Shown: positions 29,778 to 37,965 of the stretch, piece by piece | Layout of the letters: each line of letters starts with the position of its first letter | Numbering within the stretch: position 1 is the first letter of the stretch | From: Micromonospora sonchi | Lineage (GTDB): Bacteria; Actinomycetota; Actinomycetes; Mycobacteriales; Micromonosporaceae | Assembly (NCBI RefSeq): GCF_014646235.1 | Contig: NZ_BMNB01000007.1 | Coordinates: 62,001 to 126,000 of the forward strand | DNA: 64,000 nucleotides | Reading direction: 5' to 3' | Notes under the pieces: model-generated | Told to the model about the DNA's origin: nothing | The model's database searches: none | What the model saw: only the letters and a program-made list of their open reading frames with translations | Translations under genes and position numbers: made by a program

Positions 29778-30158
29778 ATGACCGCCGACGAGGGGCGGGG
29801 TTCGCTGCGCCGGATGTTACGCCGGATCACCGCGAGCGAGGCCGAGATCGAGGCCCAGCAGCTGCAGCGGGAGAGTGCCCGGTGCGGAGCGGTGCCGGTG
29901 CGGCAGTGCGGGCGCGGGCAGATGGTCTCGGTCACCGGCCGGCTGCGTACCGTCGTCTACACGCCGCGGCTCAATCAGCCGGCGCTGGAGGCGGACCTCT
30001 ACGACGGCAGCGATGTGCTGACGCTGGTCTGGCTGGGGCGGCGGCACATCATTGGCATCGAACCGGGGCGGCACCTGACCGCCCGGGGTCGGGTCGCGGT
30101 GCGGGACGACCGCAAAGTGATCTACAACCCGTACTACGACTTGGAGCCGTCGAAGTGA
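29778..30158 (+). CDS. OB-fold nucleic-acid-binding-like protein
   Basis: The 126-residue protein has a single OB fold: GQMVSVTGRLRTVVYTP, ALEADLYDGSDVLTLVWLGR, IIGIEPGRHLTARGRVAVRD and YNPYYDLEP. It corresponds in position to Rv2694c of M. tuberculosis, between the DUF3710 and DUF3159 genes. The ATG at 29778 has GCGGAGG upstream. It resembles RecG-wedge or tRNA-anticodon OB domains; its ligand is unknown. Confidence 0.8.
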   Translation: MTADEGRGSLRRMLRRITASEAEIEAQQLQRESARCGAVPVRQCGRGQMVSVTGRLRTVVYTPRLNQPALEADLYDGSDVLTLVWLGRRHIIGIEPGRHLTARGRVAVRDDRKVIYNPYYDLEPSK

Positions 30159-30189
30159 AGCTGCGGGCGAGGCGGATGGAAGGCCGGCG

Positions 30190-30885
30190 ATGACCACAGA
30201 ACAGCCCCCGGCCACCCAGCCGGAGACGGGGTCGGCGGAGGAGGATCGGCTGCCCACCGTCGCCGAACAGATGGCCGACCAGCTCGGCGGTTGGCGAGGG
30301 CTGTTCGAGTCGAGCGTCCCGGTGGTGGTCTTCGTGATCGCCAACATCGTCGGCGAACTGCGGCCCGCGGTGATCGCGTCGGTGACCGTGGCGGTGCTGA
30401 TCGGCGCGCTGCGGCTGGCTCAGCGCCGGCCGGTGCGGCACGCCGTCAACGGGCTGTTCGGCATCGCCATCGGCGCCGCCATCGCCTGGCGTACCGGCGA
30501 GGCACGCGACTTCTACCTTCCCGGCATCATCTACGGCATCGGCTACGGGGTGGTGTTGCTGATCTCGGCGGCGATCCGGCAGCCGCTGGTCGGCTGGCTC
30601 TGGTCGGTGCTGGTGGCCAAGGGCAGTGCCGAGTGGCGCGACGACCCGAAGCTGGTCCGGACCTTCACCGGGTTGACCGTGCTGTGGGGGGTGGTCTGGC
30701 TGGCCAAGGTCGGTGTGCAGGCCGGGCTGTACATCGCCGAGCAGGACACGGCGCTCGGCGTGGCACGGCTGGTGCTGGGCTACCCGCCGTACGTCCTGCT
30801 GCTGTTGATCACGGTGTGGACCGTGCGCCGGGTCACCCGGCAGTCGCATCCGGGCGCGCAGCCGACGCCGCTGCCCGGCGGCTGA
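30190..30885 (+). CDS. DUF3159 family polytopic membrane protein
   Basis: The 231-residue protein has about six transmembrane segments starting near residue 44 (VPVVVFVIANIVGELRPAVI), after an acidic cytoplasmic N-terminus (TVAEQMADQLGGWRGL). It matches DUF3159 (Rv2693c in M. tuberculosis) in layout and context. The function is unknown. It ends 13 bases from the convergent RCK-protein gene. Confidence 0.87.
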   Translation: MTTEQPPATQPETGSAEEDRLPTVAEQMADQLGGWRGLFESSVPVVVFVIANIVGELRPAVIASVTVAVLIGALRLAQRRPVRHAVNGLFGIAIGAAIAWRTGEARDFYLPGIIYGIGYGVVLLISAAIRQPLVGWLWSVLVAKGSAEWRDDPKLVRTFTGLTVLWGVVWLAKVGVQAGLYIAEQDTALGVARLVLGYPPYVLLLLITVWTVRRVTRQSHPGAQPTPLPGG

Positions 30886-30897
30886 CCGGCCGGGCCG

Positions 30898-31587
30898 TCA
30901 CCGCGACTCGCGGGTACGTTCCACGCTGTCCGGGCCGAGCACCACCGCCCGTACGGCCTCCTCCATCTCGGTCGTGCAGACGAAGATCAGCTCGTCGCCG
31001 GTCTCGATCGGGTCGTCCGGGGTGGGGACCAGCACCCGCTTGCCGCGCAGGATCGCCACCAGCGCGGTGTCCCGGGGCAGCGGCACCGAGTGCAGTGGCT
31101 GGCCGACGTACGGCGCGCTCGGCGGCAACGTGATCCCCACGAGGTTCGCCTCGCTCTGCCGGAACGTCATCAGGCGGACCAGGTCGCCAACCGTCACCGC
31201 CTCCTCGACCAGCGCAGCCATCACCCGTGGCTTGCTGACCGCCACGTCGACGCCCCACTGCTCGGTGAACAGCCATTCGTTCTCGGCCCGGTTGACCCGG
31301 GCGACCACCCTGGGCACCGCGAACTCGGTCTTGGCCAGCAGCGACACCACAAGGTTCACCTTGTCGTCGCCGGTGGCCGCGACCACCACGTCGCAGTCGG
31401 CGAGTTCGGCCTCCTCGAGGCTGGTCAGCTCGCAGGCGTCGGCCAGAATCCAGCGGGCCTCCGGCACCCGGTCGGGTCGCAGCATCCGCGGCTGCCGCTC
31501 GATCAGCAGCACCTGATGGCCGTTCACGATCAACTCCTGGGCGATGGACCGACCCACGTTGCCTGCGCCGGCGATGGCGACCCGCAC
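30898..31587 (-). CDS. ceoC: TrkA-type RCK potassium-transport regulatory protein (CeoC-like)
   Basis: The 229-residue protein has an N-terminal TrkA_N Rossmann domain with GAGNVGRSIAQELI and Asp/Glu for NAD binding, then a TrkA_C domain (about 140-225, LVGITLPPSAPYVGQPLHSV to DELIFVCTTEMEEAV). RCK proteins gate potassium transporters in response to NAD(H), ATP or cyclic di-AMP. GTG at 31587 lies two bases after the TGA of the paralogous gene upstream, so the pair is cotranslated. No TrkH or TrkG channel gene is in the window; the transporter next door is KimA-like. Confidence 0.9.
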   Translation of the reverse strand: MRVAIAGAGNVGRSIAQELIVNGHQVLLIERQPRMLRPDRVPEARWILADACELTSLEEAELADCDVVVAATGDDKVNLVVSLLAKTEFAVPRVVARVNRAENEWLFTEQWGVDVAVSKPRVMAALVEEAVTVGDLVRLMTFRQSEANLVGITLPPSAPYVGQPLHSVPLPRDTALVAILRGKRVLVPTPDDPIETGDELIFVCTTEMEEAVRAVVLGPDSVERTRESR

Positions 31588-31589
31588 GA

Positions 31590-32255
31590 TCAGTGCCCCC
31601 CTTCCGGCGCCGCCGCCACCACCGCGGTCACCGCGTCCGTCATGTCGTCGGTGACCAGCATGAAGACCTGGTCGCCCTCCTGCACCACGGCGGAGGCGGT
31701 GGGCAGCGTGCCGATGCCGAAGCGGATCAGGTACGCCACCCGGGCTCCGGCCGCCTGCTCCAGGGCCCGCACCGGTTGGCCGATCCAGTCCTTGTGCACC
31801 GGTACCTCGATGATGGAGACGGTGCTGGTCGGGTCGCGGAAGATCTCGACGTTGCCCTCGGGCAGCAGGTGCCGCAGCATCCGGTCGGCGGACCACCGGA
31901 CGGTGGCCACGGTGGGGATGCCCAGCCGCTCATAGACCTGCGCCCGGCGCTGGTCGTAGATGCGGGCGGCCACCCGGGACACGCCGAACGTCTCGCGGGC
32001 CAGCCGGGCGGAGATGATGTTGGAGTTGTCACCGCTGGAAACGGCGGCGAAGGCGTCCGCCCGCTCGATGCCGGCCTGTCGGAGCACGTCACGGTCGAAA
32101 CCGGCACCGGTCACCGTGATCCCGGCGAAGTCCGGGCCCAGCCGGCGGAAGGCGTCGGTCTCCTGGTCGATGACCGCCACCGAGTGCCCCCGGGCCTCCA
32201 GGTTGTGCGCCAGGGTGGAGCCGACCCGGCCACACCCCATGATCACGACATGCAC
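31590..32255 (-). CDS. ceoB: TrkA-type RCK potassium-transport regulatory protein (CeoB-like)
   Basis: The 221-residue protein has the TrkA_N motif VHVVIMGCGRVGSTLAHNLE and acidic VIDQETDAF for NAD. A TrkA_C domain follows (about 135-215, STVSIIEVPVHKDWIGQPVR to EGDQVFMLVTDDM). It is the first gene of a two-gene unit with its paralogue and is divergent from the KimA-like permease gene across 184 bases. GGGAGG lies upstream of the GTG start. The pair matches CeoB/CeoC (Rv2691/Rv2692). Confidence 0.9.
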   Translation of the reverse strand: MHVVIMGCGRVGSTLAHNLEARGHSVAVIDQETDAFRRLGPDFAGITVTGAGFDRDVLRQAGIERADAFAAVSSGDNSNIISARLARETFGVSRVAARIYDQRRAQVYERLGIPTVATVRWSADRMLRHLLPEGNVEIFRDPTSTVSIIEVPVHKDWIGQPVRALEQAAGARVAYLIRFGIGTLPTASAVVQEGDQVFMLVTDDMTDAVTAVVAAAPEGGH

Positions 32256-32425
32256 GCTGCCTCCCAGGCTGCCCGTCGCCTCGTCGTCTGCGAGCCTGCC
32301 ACGTCCGGAGCGCGGACGGGGACTTCGTGGACGAGGTTGAGGACTTCGCATAGGTTGCGCCGACGCTACCGGGTGGGTCCGTCCGCCGGCGGACGACCAC
32401 CCCTCCCGGCGGCCGGCGCTGGCCG

Positions 32426-32431
32426 TACGCT
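32426..32431 (+). promoter_or_regulatory. Probable leaderless -10 element of the KimA-like gene
   Basis: TACGCT ends eight bases before the GTG at 32440, with no Shine-Dalgarno sequence between them. Confidence 0.45.
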
Positions 32432-32439
32432 TGCCGGTT

Positions 32440-34512
32440 GTGGCCCGATCCACTTCCCTGCTGAAGCGGCTGCTCGTCGGTCGACCGTTCCGGTCCGACC
32501 GGCTCAAGCACACCCTCCTGTCGAAGCGCATCGCCCTGCCGGTCTTCGCCTCGGACGCGCTGTCCAGCGTGGCGTACGCACCGGACGAGATCCTGCTGAT
32601 GCTCTCCCTCGCGGGCGCCTCGGCCTTCGTCTTCTCGCCGTGGATCGCCCTCGCGGTCGTCGTGGTGATGCTGACCGTGGTGGCCAGCTACCGGCAGAAC
32701 GTGCACGCCTACCCCTCCGGCGGTGGCGACTACGAGGTGGCCACGGTCAACCTGGGCCCCCGCTTCGGTGTCGGGGTGGCCAGCGCGCTGCTGGTCGACT
32801 ATGTGCTGACGGTCGCCGTGTCGGTCTCCTCCGGGGTGGCGAACCTCGGCTCGGTGATCCCCTTCGTGGCCGACCACAAGGTGCTCATCGCGGTCGTCGC
32901 CGTGGCCCTGCTGACCACGGTCAACCTGCGCGGCCTGAAGGACTCCGGCATCGCGTTCGCCATCCCCACGTACGGCTTCATGATCGTCGTCATCGGCATG
33001 ATCCTCACCGGGCTGGTCCGGATCGTCGTGCTCGGCGAGGATCTGCGCGCCCCCAGCGCCGACCTGGTGATCGCGGCCGAGTGGCACGACACCACCGGTT
33101 GGGCCATGGCGTTCCTGCTGTTGCGCAGCTTCTCCTCCGGCTGCGCCGCCCTCACCGGCGTGGAGGCGATCTCCAACGGCGTGCCGGCGTTCAAGGCGCC
33201 GAAGAGCCGTAACGCCGCCACCACGCTGCTGATGCTCGGCCTGGTCGCGGTGACCATGCTGGTCGGCATCGTCTGGCTGGCCCGGCTCACCGGGTTGCAG
33301 TTCGTCGAGAACCCGCGGATGCAGATCCTCTCCGGCCCTCAGGGGTACGTGCAGAAGACCGTCACCGCCCAGCTCGGCGAGACGATCTTCGGCTCCGGCT
33401 CGGTGCTGCTGTTCCTGGTCGTCGGGGTGACCGCCACGATCCTCTTCGTGGCCGCCAACACGGCCTTCACCGGTTTCCCGGTGCTCGGCTCGATCCTCGC
33501 CCAGGACCGCTACCTGCCCCGGCAGCTGCACACCCGGGGCGACCGGCTGGCCTTCTCCAACGGCATCCTCTTCCTGGCCGCTTTCGCGATCGTGCTGATC
33601 GTCGGCTTCCAGGCCGAGGTGACCAGGCTCATCCAGCTCTACATCGTGGGTGTCTTCGTCTCGTTCACCCTCTCCCAGGGCGGCATGATCCGGCACTGGA
33701 ACCGGCTGCTGCGCACCGAGCGGGACCCGCAGGGACGCCGGCGGATGCTGCGGTCCCGGGCCATCAACGCCTTCGGCATGGCGATGACCGGCGCGGTGTT
33801 GATCATCGTGCTGGTCACCAAGTTCCTGCTCGGCGCCTGGATCGCCATCGTCGCGATGGGCGTGATCTACCTGCTGATGCTGGCCATCCGCCGGCACTAC
33901 GACCGGGTCGCCGTCGAGCTGGCCCCGGACGACGGCCGGCCGGTGCTGCCCGCCCGCAACCACGCCATCGTGCTGGTCAGCAAGCTGCACCAGCCGACCC
34001 TGCGAGCCGTGGCGTACGCCCGGGCCACCCGGCCGGACACGCTCACCGCGGTCACGGTCAACGTGGACGACACCGACACCCGGCAGTTGCAGACCGACTG
34101 GGAACGGCGGGACGTGCCGATTCCGCTGACCGTGATCGACTCGCCGTACCGGGAGATCACCCGTCCGATCCTGAACTACGTGGCCGGCGTCCGCCGCGAC
34201 TCGCCGCGCGACGTGGTCACGGTCTTCATCCCGGAGTACGTCGTCGGGCGCTGGTGGGAGCACCTGCTGCACAACCAGAGCGCGTTGCGGCTGAAGGGGC
34301 GACTGCTGTTCGAGCCGGGCGTGATGGTGACCAGCGTGCCCTGGCAGCTGGCCTCCACCGCCGGCAAGGACCTCGACCGGATGGACGCCACCCTGGGCCG
34401 CGGACCGGCCCGGGGACCCCGGGTCTCGCCGCGCAGCACGCTGCCGCCGAGCGCCCCGCCGGCGAGCAGCGTCGTCGATCAACAACAACAGGAAGGCGGT
34501 GAGCCGCGGTGA
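32440..34512 (+). CDS. APC-superfamily permease, KimA-like potassium importer
   Basis: The 690-residue protein closely follows Bacillus KimA (YdaO) along its length: ALPVFASDALSSVAYAPDEI, SYRQNVHAYPSGGGDYEVA, LLVDYVLTVAVSVSSG, LRSFSSGCAALTGVEAISNG, FVAANTAFTGFPVLGSI. A cytoplasmic C-terminal domain (about 480-660) follows, with WWEHLLHNQSALRLKGRLLF matching its KimA counterpart. KimA is a high-affinity proton-potassium symporter inhibited by cyclic di-AMP. The divergent RCK gene pair strengthens a potassium role. About twelve helices precede the soluble domain. GTG at 32440 is probably leaderless. A generic amino-acid permease is the alternative reading. The stop overlaps the next gene as GTGA. 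Confidence 0.85.
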   Translation: MARSTSLLKRLLVGRPFRSDRLKHTLLSKRIALPVFASDALSSVAYAPDEILLMLSLAGASAFVFSPWIALAVVVVMLTVVASYRQNVHAYPSGGGDYEVATVNLGPRFGVGVASALLVDYVLTVAVSVSSGVANLGSVIPFVADHKVLIAVVAVALLTTVNLRGLKDSGIAFAIPTYGFMIVVIGMILTGLVRIVVLGEDLRAPSADLVIAAEWHDTTGWAMAFLLLRSFSSGCAALTGVEAISNGVPAFKAPKSRNAATTLLMLGLVAVTMLVGIVWLARLTGLQFVENPRMQILSGPQGYVQKTVTAQLGETIFGSGSVLLFLVVGVTATILFVAANTAFTGFPVLGSILAQDRYLPRQLHTRGDRLAFSNGILFLAAFAIVLIVGFQAEVTRLIQLYIVGVFVSFTLSQGGMIRHWNRLLRTERDPQGRRRMLRSRAINAFGMAMTGAVLIIVLVTKFLLGAWIAIVAMGVIYLLMLAIRRHYDRVAVELAPDDGRPVLPARNHAIVLVSKLHQPTLRAVAYARATRPDTLTAVTVNVDDTDTRQLQTDWERRDVPIPLTVIDSPYREITRPILNYVAGVRRDSPRDVVTVFIPEYVVGRWWEHLLHNQSALRLKGRLLFEPGVMVTSVPWQLASTAGKDLDRMDATLGRGPARGPRVSPRSTLPPSAPPASSVVDQQQQEGGEPR

Positions 34513-35759
34513 GCGCCGAGCGCGGCGGGATGGTGGGCCTGGAGGAGGCCGAACGGGTCGAGTTGACCGTGGCGGCGGTCGCCCCCGGCGGGCACTGCGT
34601 GGCCCGGGTGAACGGCCAGGTGGTCTTCGTCCGGCACGCGCTGCCCGGCGAGCGGGTGCTGGCCGAGGTCACCGAGGTGCACCGGGGCTTCGTCCGGGCC
34701 GACGCGGTGGCCGTGCTGGAGGCCGCGCCCGAGCGGGTCACCCCGCCCTGCCCGTACGCCCGGCCGGGCCGCTGCGGCGGTTGCGACCTGCAGCACGTCG
34801 CCCCGGAGGCCCAGCTGCGTTGGAAGGCGGCCGCCGTGCGGGAGCAGCTCATCCGCCTCGGCGGCCTCGACGAGACCGCGTGCGACGCGCTGGACGTACG
34901 GGTCGAGGCGTTGCCGGGCGGCCAACTCGGCTGGCGTTCCCGGGTCCGGTACGCGGTGGATGCGGCGGGCCGGGCCGGCTTGCTCAAGCACCGCTCGCAC
35001 GAGGTGGTGCCGATCGACCGTTGCCTGATCGCTCACCCGGCCATCCAGGAACTGCCGGTGCTCACCTCGACCGGGGCCAACTGGCCGGACGCCGAAGCGG
35101 TGGAGACCGTCGCCTCCACCGGGGGCGACGTGGCGGTGCTCGCCGTCGCGGCGGGGCGTACCGACCTGGTGCAGGGCCCGCAGCGGGTCCGGGAGCGGGC
35201 CGCGGGCCGGCAGTGGCGGCTGCCCGTCTCGTCGTTCTGGCAGGTGCACCCGGCCGCCGCGGACACCCTGGTCGACGCGGTGCTGGAGCTGACCGGGCCG
35301 CGAGTGGGGGAGACGGTGTGGGACCTCTACGGCGGGGCCGGGCTGTTCGCGGCGGCGCTGGCCGACCGGGTCGGTCCCGGCGGGCGGGTGACCCTCGTCG
35401 AGGCGGCCGGCGACGGGATCGCGGCGGCCCGGGACAATCTGGGCGATCTGCCCCAGGTCGAGGTGGTGGCGTCCCGGGTGGAGAAGGCCCTGGCCCGCCG
35501 CCGGATCACCGGCCCGGTGGACGTGGTGGTGCTCGACCCTCCGCGATCGGGGGCCGGCGCGCGGGTGGTGCGCGACGTGGTCGCGGCCGCGCCCCGGGCC
35601 GTGGCGTACGTGGCCTGCGACCCCGCCGCGTTCGCCCGCGACCTGCGGGTCTTCGGTGATCTCGGCTGGCGGCTGGCGGCGCTGCGCGGGTACGACCTGT
35701 TTCCGATGACCCGGCACGTGGAACTGGTCGGGCTGCTGTTGCCGGGTGGTGAGTGTTAA
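34509..35759 (+). CDS. TrmA/RumA-family RNA m5U methyltransferase
   Basis: The 416-residue protein has an N-terminal TRAM domain (about 15-72), four cysteines for a 4Fe-4S cluster (Cys81, Cys89, Cys92 and Cys171), and a Rossmann methyltransferase domain with VWDLYGGAGLFAAAL. LDPPRSGAGA and AYVACDPAAFARD contain the nucleophilic Cys369, and a conserved Glu near the end (RHVELVGLL) is the base. These enzymes methylate uridine C5 in rRNA or tRNA; which one is not clear. GTG overlaps the permease stop. The final Cys codon and TAA stop lie in the dispersed repeat at 35754. Confidence 0.88.
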   Translation: MSAERGGMVGLEEAERVELTVAAVAPGGHCVARVNGQVVFVRHALPGERVLAEVTEVHRGFVRADAVAVLEAAPERVTPPCPYARPGRCGGCDLQHVAPEAQLRWKAAAVREQLIRLGGLDETACDALDVRVEALPGGQLGWRSRVRYAVDAAGRAGLLKHRSHEVVPIDRCLIAHPAIQELPVLTSTGANWPDAEAVETVASTGGDVAVLAVAAGRTDLVQGPQRVRERAAGRQWRLPVSSFWQVHPAAADTLVDAVLELTGPRVGETVWDLYGGAGLFAAALADRVGPGGRVTLVEAAGDGIAAARDNLGDLPQVEVVASRVEKALARRRITGPVDVVVLDPPRSGAGARVVRDVVAAAPRAVAYVACDPAAFARDLRVFGDLGWRLAALRGYDLFPMTRHVELVGLLLPGGEC

Positions 35760-35810
35760 AAGGGGGCCCTTCCTCTACCGCAGGCGTTAAGAAGGGGCCC
35801 TTCCTTGCAC
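35754..35810 (+). repeat. Dispersed GGGGCCCTTCCT repeat, copy 2
   Basis: This copy starts GTTAAAAGGGGGCCCTTCCT and has a second half-unit GTTAAGAAGGGGCCCTTCCT from 35786. The first GTTAA supplies the TAA stop of the methyltransferase gene. The last bases (TTGCAC) begin a GCACCG-GCTG-CGGTGC hairpin just before dxs. Confidence 0.85.
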
Positions 35811-35835
35811 CGGCTGCGGTGCGGGCGAGGGCCGA

Positions 35836-35841
35836 TAGACT
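35836..35841 (+). promoter_or_regulatory. Probable leaderless -10 element of dxs
   Basis: TAGACT ends eight bases before the ATG of dxs, and no Shine-Dalgarno sequence is visible. Confidence 0.45.
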
Positions 35842-35849
35842 CTGCGGTC

Positions 35850-37793
35850 ATGAGTGTTGATGAGGATACGGCCAACCAGGGCCGGCTGCTGGCCGCGGTG
35901 CACGGTCCCCAGGACGTCAAGCGGATGTCGGGCACCGACCTGAACATCCTCGCCGCCGAGATCCGTGACTTCCTGATCGCCAAGGTGTCGCGCACCGGCG
36001 GGCACATCGGCCCCAACCTGGGCGTGGTGGAGCTCACCCTGGCCCTGCACCGGGTGTTCGACTCCCCTCGTGACCGGCTGCTCTTCGACACCGGCCACCA
36101 GTCGTACGTCCACAAGATCATCACCGGTCGGCAGGCCGGCTTCGACCAGCTGCGCCAGCGCGGCGGGCTCTCCGGCTACCCCAGCCAGGCCGAGAGCGAA
36201 CACGACATCATCGAGAACTCGCACGCCTCCACCGCCCTGTCGTACGCCGACGGGCTGGCCAAGGCGTACGCGCTGCGCGGGGAGTCGCGCAGCGTGGTGG
36301 CCGTGGTCGGCGACGGGGCGCTGACCGGCGGGATGTGCTGGGAGGCGCTGAACAACATCGCCACCGCCGGCAACCCGCTCGTCATCGTCGTCAACGACAA
36401 CGGTCGGTCGTACTCGCCGACCATCGGCGGACTCGCCGACCACCTCTCGACCCTGCGGCTGAACCCGGGCTACGAGAAGGTCCTCGACACCGTCAAGGAC
36501 GCGCTCGGCTCGACCCCGCTGGTCGGCAAGCCGATGTACGAGGTGCTGCACGCGGTCAAGAAGGGCATCAAGGACGCGGTCGCGCCGCAGGCCATGTTCG
36601 AGGACCTCGGCATCAAGTACGTCGGCCCGGTCGACGGGCACGACGTCGCCGCGGTCGAGGCGGCGCTGCGGGCGGCGAAGCACTTCGGCGGTCCGGTGAT
36701 CGTGCACGCGGTCACCCGCAAGGGATACGGCTACCGCCCGGCCGAGGAGGACGAGGCGGACTGCTTCCACGGCCCGGGTGCGTTCGACGTGAAGACGGGC
36801 CAGTTGGTCGCCGCGCCGGCGGTGAAGTGGACCCACGTCTTCGCCGACGAGTTGGTCGCGATCGCCGACGAGCGGCCCGACGTGGTGGGCATCACCGCCG
36901 CGATGGCCGAGCCGACCGGCATCGCGAAGATGGCCCGCAAATACCCGGAGCGCACCTACGACGTGGGCATCGCCGAGCAGCACGCCGCCACCTCGGCGGC
37001 CGGGCTGGCGCTCGGTGGGCTGCACCCGGTGGTGGCGGTCTACGCGACCTTCCTCAACCGGGCCTTCGACCAGGTCCTGCTGGACGTGGCGATGCACAAG
37101 CTGCCGGTCACCTTCGTGCTGGACCGCGCCGGCATCACCGGCCCCGACGGGCCGAGCCACTACGGCATCTGGGACATGTCGGTCTTCGGGGTGGTGCCCG
37201 GTCTGCGGATCGCCGCGCCCCGCGACGCCGCCACGCTGCGCGAGGAGCTGCGTGAGGCGGTCGCCGTCGACGACGGCCCCACCGTGGTCCGCTTCCCGAC
37301 CGGAGCGGTCGCCGCCGACCTGCCCGCCGTGCGCCGGGTCGGTCCGGTGGACGTGCTGGCCGAGTCGACCCGTACCGACGTGCTGCTGGTCGCCGTCGGC
37401 GCCTTCGGCCAACTGGGCATGGACGTCGCCGCCCGGGTCGCCGAACAGGGCTACGGGGTCACCGTGGTCGACCCGCGCTGGGTCCGCCCGATCCCGGCCG
37501 AGCTGGTCGAGATGGCCGCCGAGCACCGGCTCGTGGTCACCGTCGAGGACGGCGTCCGGGCCGGCGGCGTCGGCGACGCGTTGGCCCAGGCCATGCGGGA
37601 CGTCGGTGTCCGGGTGCCCCTACGCGACCTGGGCGTACCGGCCGACTGGCACCCGCACGGCTCCCGCGCCCAGATCCTGGCCGACCTCGGTCTGACCGCC
37701 CAGGACGTCGCCCGCGACGTCACCGGCTGGATCTCCCGCCTCGACACCCACCCCGTCGACCCCCTTCCCCTGAGCACCCCCTCCCCCAACTAA
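35850..37793 (+). CDS. dxs: 1-deoxy-D-xylulose-5-phosphate synthase
   Basis: The 647-residue protein is full length. It has [18 protein letters not shown] (substrate and thiamine-diphosphate region), [16 protein letters not shown] (the GDG...N TPP motif), the catalytic Glu region near [15 protein letters not shown], and [18 protein letters not shown] in the pyrimidine domain. The enzyme condenses pyruvate and glyceraldehyde 3-phosphate, the first step of the MEP isoprenoid pathway, in the cytoplasm. The ATG at 35850 is probably leaderless. The transcript ends near the hairpin at 37825. Confidence 0.96.
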   Translation: MSVDEDTANQGRLLAAVHGPQDVKRMSGTDLNILAAEIRDFLIAKVSRTGGHIGPNLGVVELTLALHRVFDSPRDRLLFDTGHQSYVHKIITGRQAGFDQLRQRGGLSGYPSQAESEHDIIENSHASTALSYADGLAKAYALRGESRSVVAVVGDGALTGGMCWEALNNIATAGNPLVIVVNDNGRSYSPTIGGLADHLSTLRLNPGYEKVLDTVKDALGSTPLVGKPMYEVLHAVKKGIKDAVAPQAMFEDLGIKYVGPVDGHDVAAVEAALRAAKHFGGPVIVHAVTRKGYGYRPAEEDEADCFHGPGAFDVKTGQLVAAPAVKWTHVFADELVAIADERPDVVGITAAMAEPTGIAKMARKYPERTYDVGIAEQHAATSAAGLALGGLHPVVAVYATFLNRAFDQVLLDVAMHKLPVTFVLDRAGITGPDGPSHYGIWDMSVFGVVPGLRIAAPRDAATLREELREAVAVDDGPTVVRFPTGAVAADLPAVRRVGPVDVLAESTRTDVLLVAVGAFGQLGMDVAARVAEQGYGVTVVDPRWVRPIPAELVEMAAEHRLVVTVEDGVRAGGVGDALAQAMRDVGVRVPLRDLGVPADWHPHGSRAQILADLGLTAQDVARDVTGWISRLDTHPVDPLPLSTPSPN

Positions 37794-37824
37794 CCCCCCA
37801 CCCACCCCCCACCTGCTTTCCCGC

Positions 37825-37901
37825 GCCGATCTTGCACTTTCGGTCGCCGTTACGCGGCAGATGCCCCTTTTGCGGCGACGAAAAGTGCAAGATCGGCGCA
37901 G
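37825..37901. repeat. GATCTTGCACTTT inverted repeat
   Basis: Perfect 18-base arms (37825-37842 GCGCCGATCTTGCACTTT and 37884-37901) are followed inward by a second seven-base pairing (37845-37851 with 37875-37881). It lies between the convergent dxs and lipoprotein genes. It has the form of a small non-autonomous element and could also terminate both transcripts. Confidence 0.8.
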
Positions 37902-37965
37902 CGGGGAGGTGGGGCAGCGGGGAGGTGGGGAGGGAGGGGGAGCGGCGCAGCGGGGGAGTAACGGG

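Noticed and set aside
32256..32439. Cyclic-di-AMP (ydaO-type) riboswitch before the KimA-like gene
   Set aside because: The 184-base interval is shared with a divergent gene, and a -10-like box lies eight bases before the GTG, leaving no room for a structured leader.
32089..34488. A 799-codon open frame on the minus strand opposite the KimA-like gene
   Set aside because: The plus-strand product has clear membrane helices and family motifs; the minus frame is Gln/His/Arg/Gly-rich, a shadow caused by high third-position GC.
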